Assembly: GCF_000026365.1 (NCBI RefSeq)
Contig: NC_012991.1
Span: forward strand, 930,001 to 994,000
Direction of reading: 5' to 3'
Length of the DNA: 64,000 nucleotides
Source of the DNA: Zygosaccharomyces rouxii
Lineage: Eukaryota; Ascomycota; Saccharomycetes; Saccharomycetales; Saccharomycetaceae
A program made the position numbers and the translations under genes. The notes beneath the pieces were generated by a model. That model searched no databases, was not told the DNA's origin, and saw only the letters and a program-made list of their open reading frames with translations. Shown here in pieces: positions 31,117-39,672 of the stretch. Position 1 is the stretch's first letter; each line of letters opens with the position of its first letter.

Positions 31117-31923
31117 ATGTCTCTAAGTCGTGAGGATTCAGTTTATTTGGCTAAATTGGCCGAGCAAGCAGAACGTTATGAAGAAATGGTGGAAAACATG
31201 AAGGCAGTAGCCTCTTCAGGCCAAGAACTTTCTGTTGAAGAAAGAAATCTACTGTCTGTGGCTTACAAGAATGTCATCGGTGCACGTCGTGCCTCATGGA
31301 GAATCGTCTCTTCCATAGAACAAAAAGAGGAATCCAAGGAAAAAAGTGAATATCAAGTTAAATTGATCAGAACTTACCGTTCTAAGATTGAATCTGAGTT
31401 GACCAAAATCTCTGACGACATTTTGTCAGTCTTGGACTCTCATTTGATCCCATCTGCTACCACTGGTGAATCTAAGGTTTTCTACTATAAGATGAAGGGT
31501 GATTACCACCGTTACTTGGCCGAATTCTCTTCTGGTGAAGTTAGAGAAAAGGCAACCTTGGCTTCATTGGAAGCTTACAAGACTGCTTCTGAAATTGCAA
31601 CTACCGAATTACCACCAACTCATCCAATCCGTTTGGGTCTAGCACTAAACTTCTCTGTTTTCTACTACGAAATTCAAAATTCTCCTGACAAGGCTTGCCA
31701 TTTGGCAAAACAAGCTTTTGATGACGCAATTGCAGAGTTAGATACTTTGTCTGAAGAATCTTACAAGGATAGTACATTGATCATGCAACTATTAAGGGAT
31801 AACTTGACTTTGTGGACTTCTGATATGTCTGAAGCAGGTCAAGAAGAACAACAGTCACAACAACCTTCTGGTGGTGCTGCTGCCGGTGCTGCTGCTCCTG
31901 CTGAGGGTCAAGCTCCTAAATAA
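31117..31923 (+). CDS. BMH1: 14-3-3 protein
   Basis: This 268-residue phosphoserine/threonine-binding adaptor is the single counterpart of S. cerevisiae Bmh1/Bmh2 and acts as a dimer in Ras/MAPK, TOR and checkpoint signalling. The family signatures [11 protein letters not shown] and [18 protein letters not shown] are present, as are the phosphopeptide-binding Lys/Arg residues in SRED...RASWRI and KGDYHRY. The C-terminal tail is Gln/Ala-rich (from about residue 240). Codon choice favours abundant yeast codons, consistent with high expression. It stands between ECM32 (YER176W side) and TVP15 (YDR100W side), joining the two duplicate contexts. Confidence 0.98.
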   Translation: MSLSREDSVYLAKLAEQAERYEEMVENMKAVASSGQELSVEERNLLSVAYKNVIGARRASWRIVSSIEQKEESKEKSEYQVKLIRTYRSKIESELTKISDDILSVLDSHLIPSATTGESKVFYYKMKGDYHRYLAEFSSGEVREKATLASLEAYKTASEIATTELPPTHPIRLGLALNFSVFYYEIQNSPDKACHLAKQAFDDAIAELDTLSEESYKDSTLIMQLLRDNLTLWTSDMSEAGQEEQQSQQPSGGAAAGAAAPAEGQAPK

Positions 31924-32506
31924 ATTCTGAGAGAAGATCGTTACTAAGGTGCTAAAGTTTGTTTTTTTTTTCTTTTTTCTCTTTTTCTTTTCTTTACTAT
32001 TGTCTCTTTAGAAAAAAATAATCCATTGTTAACGACAGATTGAATTGAATCATAAGCTAAGCTAACAATTACAGTAAATTGACTAGACTGAACTTAACCC
32101 TTTTGACCAAGGCCAAACTTTTTTTATTTTATTTTTTTTTTTTTCTATTACTATTATTTCCGTTAGAGTTAATCGATAAAGATAGGTGAAGAAGAAGTTG
32201 AAATTGAAATTTGAATTTAAAAGGTGTGGGCAAATGAAAATGAAATAACTATTATTATTATTAAATATATAAATGAATATCAAATATCAAGTATACAAAG
32301 AAATGTTGATAATTTCACCCAACTGTCACTATTATCATTTTATTCTTATTATTTGTTATTGTTGTTATTTATTTTTTTCGTATCTCCGTTCTAATTGGGG
32401 GAACACACTCTCTCTCTTGAGCTCTTAGAAAAATGTAAGCCCTTCTTAACCAACTACTTATCGCTCAGAAGAAGTGGCTAAAGTAAGTGATAGATATAGA
32501 ATTAAG
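31924..32506. other. BMH-TVP15 spacer
   Basis: This 583-bp AT-rich stretch carries the T-rich BMH 3' flank (31960-32000), further T tracts near 32118-32150 and a CTCTCTCTCTT tract near 32408 in the TVP15 promoter. No gene, RNA gene or convincing intron is seen. Confidence 0.5.
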
Positions 32507-32929
32507 ATGTCTGAAACTGTACCACCTGTTTTCTTCAAGGCTGCGAACTTGGCAATTGGTTCGCTAACTTTATTGTCATCATTATCACAATTGAGTTATT
32601 TGATCTACGATTTTAATGCATTTCTACTTGCACTTTATGCAATTCCACTTTCAGTTTTAATTATTCTATTAGAGTTTCAAACCGTGCCAGTTTTGTACAA
32701 ATATTGCTCATTCTACTTTAGTTTCATTGGTCGTGGATTCTTATACATTCTATTAAGCTTGCTAGTCAATTTCGGCGGTGTCTTTAAGGTTTTGATAACC
32801 GTATTCACATTCTTCCTTGGTTTAATCTATGTGGCGTTTGAATTTTTACCACAGATTGAAGAACCACCAAATTTTAGAGCTGAGGGCGCTCCACTCTCTG
32901 TAAATGATGATGATGATGAAATTATCTAA
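32507..32929 (+). CDS. TVP15: Golgi membrane protein Tvp15
   Basis: This 140-residue integral membrane protein is of the family found in Tlg2-containing late-Golgi vesicles in S. cerevisiae (143 residues). Four hydrophobic segments are visible at about 10-30, 35-57, 62-85 and 92-115, followed by an acidic C-terminal tail (DDDDEII). The ATG at 32507 (MSETVPPVFFKAANLAIG) matches the family start; the frame extends a few codons upstream without an ATG. Molecular function is not established even in S. cerevisiae. Confidence 0.93.
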   Translation: MSETVPPVFFKAANLAIGSLTLLSSLSQLSYLIYDFNAFLLALYAIPLSVLIILLEFQTVPVLYKYCSFYFSFIGRGFLYILLSLLVNFGGVFKVLITVFTFFLGLIYVAFEFLPQIEEPPNFRAEGAPLSVNDDDDEII

Positions 32930-32961
32930 TTTACATATTATTAAAAAAAAAATACAACGCT

Positions 32962-34677
32962 TTAGTGTTCACGCATTGGTTGAGTTTCCCTAATTGAAAT
33001 ACCAAAACGACGATCTTTGGTCAATTGAGCCAATTGGAAGATCGATTGTACGATTGGATCCTGAGGATTTAGTTCGAACTGACTGTGGATCCAACTTGCT
33101 GCACAAGTTTTCGATCCACCCGTAATTCTTAGTAATTCTGGTTTACTGCCGTTACTTGAGATATCACTGCCACATAGTAGAACTGTACTACTTTCACGAC
33201 TGATTGGTAATAGTTTAGATTCAGGGCATGAATTAACAATACTTTTCAATTTTAATGATGAAACCCCCAATTTAGGCAATGGTACTTCGTGGCCTGGTAG
33301 TGATAATGGTGCGGTTGCGTCAAAACTCAATGTACCATTTTGATTAGTTGCCTTTAAAATATGATCCCATGGAACCCATTTGGTCAGACGAATTGGCATA
33401 TCAACACATAGATAATTGTTTGTAATTTCACTCATACCCAGTCTGTAGCTCTTCATATCTTGCTTCAACGAGGTCCATTGTTCAGGTGATCCATTTACAT
33501 CGAGTGGGAAAATTTCAGAAAGATGTGATAATTTGAATGGATAAACACCTTGTTTATCAATTTTGGTCAAAAGTTGTCTTGCTGTCTTTAATCTTAGATG
33601 GTAAGTCTGTGCATAATCCCTAACGTGGGCACCTGAACGTGCGACTAAGTCATTCCTGTGGGATTTACCGGTGTATGAATCCACATCTTGTAAAGTAATT
33701 AAACCTTTCTTATTCAATTCATTCTGAGGGCACATTCTAATATCAACCAAATAAACTTCACCAGCCTTAACGGTAAAGTCATCACTGGGGACTGCATTCT
33801 CACTGGTTGCATCACTTTTTGTCTTTAATGCAACTTCTTGGTTATCAGTTAACCCTGCATTTGCCAACAATTGAGCTTCTTGGTGGGATTCGGTCCAAAC
33901 AACACCTTTAAATTCACGTTCGGCAACAATACCTTCATTTTGTCCAGCAAGGAACCTTCTGACACGACGTACACGAGACCCTGGCACCACACAGCAGTCG
34001 TAGTTACGTGCAATAGTGTCCACGATCAATCTAATCGTCTTACCTTGAACGGTATGGCTACCATCATCCAAAGCATTAGGAATCTTTTCTGGGGTTAGGG
34101 CACATGCCAACAGTGATACTACACTTTCCATGGCAATGTGAGCAGCGGCTACTGCATCAGCTTTACCGCCCAAGAGGGGACCTTGAGGTTGTTGACCTGG
34201 AGGATAGATCACGACCGTATGAGACACTTGACTTGTATAACCATCGATGTGGACACCCAAAGTAATTTTCACCAAGTCACCAGGTTGTAATACACCTGTA
34301 ACTGTAGATTGCAATGGACTGTTTTTGTTTTTACTTTGGATATTCTCCACATCGTCCATTTCAGGACACCAACCTTGAGCCACTGAGTCTACATCGATTG
34401 TCGTAGGGAAAGCAATACCTCTTTCGTTAACTTTATTCTTGTAAAACTGTTCCAATCTGGCGGTCATGAAGGAATCACCAAGAATACATAGTTCTGGAAT
34501 AGTTAATTTTGGTTCTTTACCGAAATGGTAGCTTTGGTTAATCACACTTGTAACATATTTTAATGCGGTTTGTGTAACTTGACCAGCGGTTCTGTATTTG
34601 TCTAGCACAGATTCTTGAAGAACATTTTTGTCCTTGAGCAAAAGCTCACTGTCTTTCGGGGAAATTGTAAGAGACAT
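32962..34677 (-). CDS. ARX1: 60S export and maturation factor Arx1
   Basis: This 571-residue member of the methionine-aminopeptidase (pita-bread) fold family has lost peptidase function. It binds pre-60S subunits at the polypeptide exit tunnel, helps nuclear export and is removed in the cytoplasm by Rei1 and Jjj1. Visible family segments include GDLVKITLGVHIDGYTSQVSHTVV and the acidic region SDDFTVKAGEVYLVDIRM. Length compares with 593 in S. cerevisiae. It ends convergently with TVP15, only 32 bp away. A PAC-type element and two E-boxes lie upstream, suitable for a ribosome-biogenesis gene. The partner REI1/REH1 is also in this window. Confidence 0.95.
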   Translation of the reverse strand: MSLTISPKDSELLLKDKNVLQESVLDKYRTAGQVTQTALKYVTSVINQSYHFGKEPKLTIPELCILGDSFMTARLEQFYKNKVNERGIAFPTTIDVDSVAQGWCPEMDDVENIQSKNKNSPLQSTVTGVLQPGDLVKITLGVHIDGYTSQVSHTVVIYPPGQQPQGPLLGGKADAVAAAHIAMESVVSLLACALTPEKIPNALDDGSHTVQGKTIRLIVDTIARNYDCCVVPGSRVRRVRRFLAGQNEGIVAEREFKGVVWTESHQEAQLLANAGLTDNQEVALKTKSDATSENAVPSDDFTVKAGEVYLVDIRMCPQNELNKKGLITLQDVDSYTGKSHRNDLVARSGAHVRDYAQTYHLRLKTARQLLTKIDKQGVYPFKLSHLSEIFPLDVNGSPEQWTSLKQDMKSYRLGMSEITNNYLCVDMPIRLTKWVPWDHILKATNQNGTLSFDATAPLSLPGHEVPLPKLGVSSLKLKSIVNSCPESKLLPISRESSTVLLCGSDISSNGSKPELLRITGGSKTCAASWIHSQFELNPQDPIVQSIFQLAQLTKDRRFGISIRETQPMREH

Positions 34678-34802
34678 GAATATAGAATCTTACGGCTCAA
34701 CTAATAACGGTGGAACGAAGCTAATAGGTTGATACGGCTTTGTTCTAGAGAGCTTTAGCTTATTTGATGTATTCTTTAACATCGATTAAAAAGTTTTGAT
34801 GG

Positions 34803-34820
34803 GCATCTCATCGCATCTCG
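34803..34820 (-). promoter_or_regulatory. PAC-type element upstream of ARX1
   Basis: On the minus strand it contains GCGATGAGAT, the full PAC consensus. The 16 bases 34805-34820 are identical to 2135-2150 upstream of CCA1. It lies about 130 bp before the ARX1 start. PAC control of this ribosome-biogenesis gene is the expected arrangement (inference). Confidence 0.6.
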
Positions 34821-34876
34821 AAAGAGCTTTTTTCAGGTCACGAGATACGAGTCATGTAAAAAAATGAAAAAATATT

Positions 34877-34905
34877 GTCACATGACTTTCTAATCACGTG
34901 ACTTT
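34877..34905. promoter_or_regulatory. Paired E-boxes upstream of ARX1
   Basis: TCACATGACTTT (34878-34889) and TCACGTGACTTT (34894-34905) form a direct repeat with 16-bp spacing. CACGTG with a leading T matches the Cbf1-type site. They could serve ARX1 or be an insulator in the long spacer. The flanks lack the AT-rich element and CCGAA box of a point centromere. Confidence 0.45.
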
Positions 34906-35521
34906 GCAATTACTACTGGTGAGCTCAACTATAATCGCTGGTGAGCGCCTCTGCTCACTTCTACTTCTATTCCTTTTTCGTTCTTGTGTAGCACAGTTTT
35001 CAGAAATCTGCTAGTTTAATTGAAGATTGACGTTTTGGCCCACTAAGCGTTGTGTCACTATGTACTAGAAAAGTGTATATTCTTCATAGCACCCACTTGC
35101 GAAATGCAGGAACCCCCAACAAAACGTAGAATTTACAGGGGAAATCGACAAGCCCTGCAGATTCACTCCCAGCCTCCGCACCACGCATACTGCTACTACT
35201 GGTATTCGTACCTCTCGATGGTGCCCAACATTTTATTCCGACAATAATTCACGTCATTTCCATGGTGCGGCTGAAGCACGCTGCGTAAATCTCATTGTCC
35301 TTACAATAATAGTCGTAAAGAAAATTTCGAACATACAAAACTCGTACAGACTAAACTAAAGCAAGATCTACAGATCACCCACTAGTCTCTGGAAATGCGT
35401 GGTGTCCTTGGTGGGTAACTGGTTTCACGCGGTTCCCGAGGTTCATACGCTTTGCTTAAAGTTCTTGGCTCTTTACCATCTGTTGGCGGAATCGTTCCTG
35501 GTGAAATATACACCTTGGCGG

Positions 35522-35581
35522 GGCACCCGCGGAGTTCTAGCTTTCCTCGAAAAGGCACCTTCGGAGTTCTAGGTCTCCTCG
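35522..35581. repeat. Imperfect 28-bp tandem repeat upstream of CSR1
   Basis: Two 28-bp copies (35522-35549 and 35554-35581) match at 24 positions, sharing GGCACC, GGAGTTCTAG and CCTCG blocks. The 32-bp period is not a multiple of three, which argues against coding origin. Confidence 0.75.
35526..35533 (-). promoter_or_regulatory. Possible Pdr1/Pdr3 response element
   Basis: The minus strand reads TCCGCGGG, a known variant of the pleiotropic-drug-response element. It lies about 605 bp upstream of CSR1, whose relative PDR16 is a Pdr1 target in S. cerevisiae. One site at this distance is weak evidence. Confidence 0.25.
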
Positions 35582-36137
35582 GCGCTCTTAGCGCTCGAGG
35601 GTCTTTTGTTGTACGTATTTATCTGTAGGGCACGGAGGACCCTAATTTCCCTCGTACTTGTCCCATAAGACGTTGGGAACCAACAGTTATCGTGTCAGCT
35701 ATATACGACAGATTTTACAATAGGTGACTATCTCTAGGTGCCTATCACCGGAAACCTTCCAATTGATGCTTTTACACTCGCTAGAAACGCAATAGAAGAT
35801 AGATTTTTAACAAGTGGTCTATTTGCTTCCCGTCAACAGGTTCAGCCTCTTTCCTAAGCATACCTTCCCATCTACCGTCCTCAGTTATCAAGCAAATGGT
35901 ATTTAATCCGACTCTCGAGTCGTTGTCACTCAAACGAGCAAAATGATTTAAACGTTGTCGTGGCTGCCACCATCATTACGGATCCAGTTGCGGTTCATAC
36001 TCGCGTCGCGTCCAGTTTAAAAGTACCACTGTAGTCCTAAATTGCTACTACTACTATTACTACAACTACTACCATTGACAAGAGTCGTACTACTGACAGT
36101 GTTCGTTTTTTCAAGGACTGCTTAACTTTGAGAAAAG

Positions 36138-37388
36138 ATGTCTACAACTAATATCGGTCGAGGTGGCAATGTAAAAGAGCTTTCAGAATCACAAGAAAAG
36201 GTCTTAAAGCAAGTTTGGACTTATTTACTCCAATCCTGGGGTGTTCCTGTTAATGGTGACAAAGCATTTGCACCAACTGAAGGTACTGCACCAGCTTCAG
36301 CAGAAAACAAGAAGGGCAAGTCATTGTTGAGTAGATTGCAATCTTATAGTATTGGCGATGATAGTTCCAACGATGATACTGAAGAAGCTCAAAAATATAA
36401 GCCTGATCTGATTCAAGAAACCTTGACAGATGTAAAGCCAAAGGATACAATGGATACATTCTGGACTATGTTAAGAGTGGATTATCCGGATAATCTCTTG
36501 TTGAGATTTATTAGAGCCAGAAAATGGAACACGAACGAGGCTGCAACCATGTTTGCCCAGTCGATGCGTTGGAGAATTAATGAATTCCCAACTGATAAGA
36601 TTCTGAATGACGGTGAAAGAAAAGCCTACGAGAATGACGATAAGGGATTTATCAAAAATTTGGAGTTACAAACGACAGTGATCCCTTGTCGAGATAACGG
36701 TGGCAGGCCAGCAGTGTGGGTGAGAGCTCGCTTACACAGTCCTAAAATACAATCAGAAGATGAACTTAAGAGATCCTCCATCTTGGTGATTGAGACAGCA
36801 CGTTTGTTCCTCACAGAAGCAGCAGATACAGCCACGATCTTTTTCGATTTGGGAGGATTTTCCCTGTCCAACATGGACTACACTCCGGTCAAGTTCTTGA
36901 TCAATTGTTTCGAAGCTCATTACCCAGAATGCTTGGGTCACCTATTCATCCACAAGGCTCCATGGTTCTTTCAACCAATCTGGAATATCGTCAAGAACTG
37001 GCTAGATCCAGTGGTGGCCTCTAAAGTGATCTTCACAAAGAATACTAGTGATTTGGTTGACTATTTTGATGAAGACCAAATTCCTAGATACTTGGATGGT
37101 ACTAATGACTACGATTTCGACCATTATGTCAAACCTGACGCTTCCAACGATGTCAAGATGCAAGACGAGAAGACTCGTGATTCGATTTTGGAAGAAAGAC
37201 AACAATTAATTGAAAAATTCACTCAAGCAACAGTCAAATGGATTGAAGCTGATTCTAAGGAAGAATCAAGCAATTTTTTGGAACAAAAGATCGATCTTGG
37301 CACTCAGATCTCGGAAAACTACTGTAAATTGGACCCTTATGTGAGATCAAGATCTCAATACGACACCCGAGGAATCCTCAAGATTTGA
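36138..37388 (+). CDS. CSR1: Sec14-like phosphatidylinositol transfer protein Csr1 (Sfh2)
   Basis: This 416-residue cytosolic/peripheral lipid-exchange protein is of the Sec14 homologue family; S. cerevisiae Csr1 has 408 residues. The CRAL-TRIO N-terminal helical region contains LLRFIRARKWNTNEAATMF (about 120-138). The Sec14 lipid-binding domain follows (about 175-330), with IFFDLGGFSLSNMDYTPVKF and HLFIHKAPWFFQPIWNIVKNW, and DEDQIPRYLDGT closes the gate region. It is the first gene of the YLR380-YLR387 block and points away from the long spacer. Confidence 0.93.
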   Translation: MSTTNIGRGGNVKELSESQEKVLKQVWTYLLQSWGVPVNGDKAFAPTEGTAPASAENKKGKSLLSRLQSYSIGDDSSNDDTEEAQKYKPDLIQETLTDVKPKDTMDTFWTMLRVDYPDNLLLRFIRARKWNTNEAATMFAQSMRWRINEFPTDKILNDGERKAYENDDKGFIKNLELQTTVIPCRDNGGRPAVWVRARLHSPKIQSEDELKRSSILVIETARLFLTEAADTATIFFDLGGFSLSNMDYTPVKFLINCFEAHYPECLGHLFIHKAPWFFQPIWNIVKNWLDPVVASKVIFTKNTSDLVDYFDEDQIPRYLDGTNDYDFDHYVKPDASNDVKMQDEKTRDSILEERQQLIEKFTQATVKWIEADSKEESSNFLEQKIDLGTQISENYCKLDPYVRSRSQYDTRGILKI

Positions 37389-37534
37389 AATACAACCTTT
37401 TTGTCCTCCTTAATTTTATATAAAGATTTATGTTTGTACACATACAAGGATATATATATACGTGTGTATGTCTCTGATCGCATTAGAATTATTTATTTTG
37501 ATCGAGCCACCAGGAAAAGAGCACCAAGTGTGCC

Positions 37535-39619
37535 ATGGAAATCGATGAAGCTCTAGAATCGATTGTTAATGCCAGCGCTGAGACTCCAGAGCTATTATTA
37601 AGATCATGGCTTGATAAATTGTATTTTGAAACCCCTCGACAAGGTTTGTCCTCTTCACACTTGAAAGCGTTAATCAACTTCATCTGCGAATCAGATCTGT
37701 TATCCATATCTACCAAGTTCTACATCGTCGAAAATTGTTTGATACCCAATGACTACGTCAATTTCGAAGTGATAGAAGAAGTAGTTAGGCATTTGGGTAC
37801 CGCTAATGCTCTTTCAGCCTACAGGTTACAAGTTCCATCAAACCTTCAAGTGGCCCTTTGCAAATGGTTAGTCCACATCTTCTTCTTAGTATTACCAACG
37901 AATAAATCGTTACCATATGACTCCGTTTGGATTCATCTGTGGCAATACAATTTTCTACAGAAGTGGCTGACCTACATTGTTGTTTGGTCCACCAAATCCG
38001 TTAGAGATGTTCGACCTTGGAAGATTGGCCTTTTGGAAAGAATAGCATGCAAATCAGCTTATACAGACAGTCAAGCATGTGCTACGTTAATTCTAAAAAG
38101 ATACGCTTCATTATTAGGCCCTTCTAAATCTATTCCATCAGTGATATCAAGGATAAATTGTAATGCAAGAAGACTCAGGACATTGCAAGAACTGAAGCTA
38201 GATAGCATGTTCGTGGCCAAACTGAGAAAAGTGCTTACGAATAACCTAAATTTTACAGATGAAATGATAAATGAATTGATGTCTTCACATTTGAATCAAC
38301 TGAATTTCCAATCACAACCCCATGTTATATCCCGATATAATTCTAGAGTTCCAAAAGGTAAAGTTTCCATACTACAAATGAGATCCCTCGATCAATTGGC
38401 CTGGAATTGGAACATATTAGTAGCTTCAAAAGACGTGGAACAAATAACAAATAACTATATTTCCTGGTTTTCGCTATTCCAGCTAGCCAAGAATGATCCA
38501 GTTTGGAAAATACTTGAAGATTGGATGCTAATACAATTGAGAAAATGTTTCAAAAATCATACAAGAGATTTTAGAGTAGTCAAGAAAATCGTAAGGCTCT
38601 GTCAGATTCATCCTGTCTTCACAGATAAAATCTTCGATGAATTTTTAACCTACGATTATTTACGTGGTGATCCCATCCTATTTCTTTATATCTACAGAAA
38701 TCTGACACCTTTACTCGTACCAAACCCTAGTTATTTCAAAGATCTTCATAAGGATGTTCTACAACTTTTAACGTTGTGCCATCTCGACAAAGGTACCAAA
38801 ATCGATAAGAATACAACACCTCAGATATGCAACAGTTTACTCCTATCAGTTCTCAATTGGTTTGAGGAAGATATACAAGAGCTGATCCCCCTGGGATTGG
38901 AATTTTTACACGATTTTCGAATACTGCTAACAGCTAACTTGAATTACACTATTGAAAATCGTTCCATCACCGCAGCCCTCATATTGACATTAAAGATTCT
39001 TCCAAATAGTAAAAATAAAGAGGATTTCCATTTGAAAAAAATTGTGTTTCCGTTTAATTTAATGAATAAGCTAATTACATATGATGATCCATTGCTACTA
39101 GACGCCTGCTGTGAATATTTAGTGATAGTCAAAGAATTCCTCACCAACAAAGAAGGTTCTAACAAATACGTACAGGGACAAAATCTTCATATCATGGATC
39201 TCACAAATTATTTATGGAGAAACAAAATTTTGGGCTCCAAGAAATTCCTTGATGTACCCAATGAATTTGTAAAAAGCGTTTTGGACAATTTATTCCTACC
39301 GAATGTCAAGGACAGGACAAAATTTCCCTTTTCTATCACAGGAGTACCTGCATTATCGTTTGTTTTTGGAGCCAAATTATCTGAACTAGAAAATGATCAT
39401 TCTAATATTCATTACTCAGGTTTGGTTAACGAAGAAGGCTTTAAGAAATTTACTAGAGAGATTGGAAACACTACGGTACAATGGATCCCTGATATACAAA
39501 ATGCAGACGATCTGAAAATCGCAGTTTTGAAATATATTTCCAATGGCGGTCCATTTCAACATATTCCACTATTTCTGTTCACTTTCTTGAAAAGTCTGTC
39601 TCATTATATTAACGATTAA
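37535..39619 (+). CDS. CTF3: Kinetochore protein Ctf3 (CENP-I)
   Basis: This 694-residue all-helical subunit of the Ctf19/CCAN inner kinetochore complex is assigned by its position between CSR1 and NAM2 and by overall resemblance to S. cerevisiae Ctf3 (733). Recognisable stretches are few because the family diverges fast, but the LRSWLDKLYFETP and IEEVVRHLG segments near the N terminus and the HEAT-like helical pattern fit. The ATG at 37535 is the first in frame. It ends 53 bp from the convergent NAM2 stop codon. Confidence 0.88.
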   Translation: MEIDEALESIVNASAETPELLLRSWLDKLYFETPRQGLSSSHLKALINFICESDLLSISTKFYIVENCLIPNDYVNFEVIEEVVRHLGTANALSAYRLQVPSNLQVALCKWLVHIFFLVLPTNKSLPYDSVWIHLWQYNFLQKWLTYIVVWSTKSVRDVRPWKIGLLERIACKSAYTDSQACATLILKRYASLLGPSKSIPSVISRINCNARRLRTLQELKLDSMFVAKLRKVLTNNLNFTDEMINELMSSHLNQLNFQSQPHVISRYNSRVPKGKVSILQMRSLDQLAWNWNILVASKDVEQITNNYISWFSLFQLAKNDPVWKILEDWMLIQLRKCFKNHTRDFRVVKKIVRLCQIHPVFTDKIFDEFLTYDYLRGDPILFLYIYRNLTPLLVPNPSYFKDLHKDVLQLLTLCHLDKGTKIDKNTTPQICNSLLLSVLNWFEEDIQELIPLGLEFLHDFRILLTANLNYTIENRSITAALILTLKILPNSKNKEDFHLKKIVFPFNLMNKLITYDDPLLLDACCEYLVIVKEFLTNKEGSNKYVQGQNLHIMDLTNYLWRNKILGSKKFLDVPNEFVKSVLDNLFLPNVKDRTKFPFSITGVPALSFVFGAKLSELENDHSNIHYSGLVNEEGFKKFTREIGNTTVQWIPDIQNADDLKIAVLKYISNGGPFQHIPLFLFTFLKSLSHYIND

Positions 39620-39672
39620 TTATTGCTGCATTATTTACACGGATGTACTGGATTGATTTATATACAAGGTTT

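Larger units (their letters stand above)
34906..36137. other. Long GC-richer spacer at the ARX1-CSR1 junction
   Basis: About 1.2 kb without a supportable gene. The stretch 35380-35700 is unusually GC-rich for a yeast spacer and contains an imperfect tandem repeat (35522-35581). A 65-codon open frame (35050-35247, first ATG internal) is unrecognised and probably chance. Near CSR1 there is a CTA/CT-rich leader (36040-36075) and a TCGCGT pair near 35987. The junction is a synteny break relative to S. cerevisiae, so the spacer may hold remains of rearranged sequence (inference). Confidence 0.45.

Noticed and set aside
34860..34960. Possible point centromere (CDEI-like TCACGTGA with nearby AT-rich DNA)
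   Set aside because: The AT-rich part is short (about 40 bp) and no CDEIII-like TTCCGAA box follows on either side; CACGTG also fits an ordinary Cbf1 promoter site.
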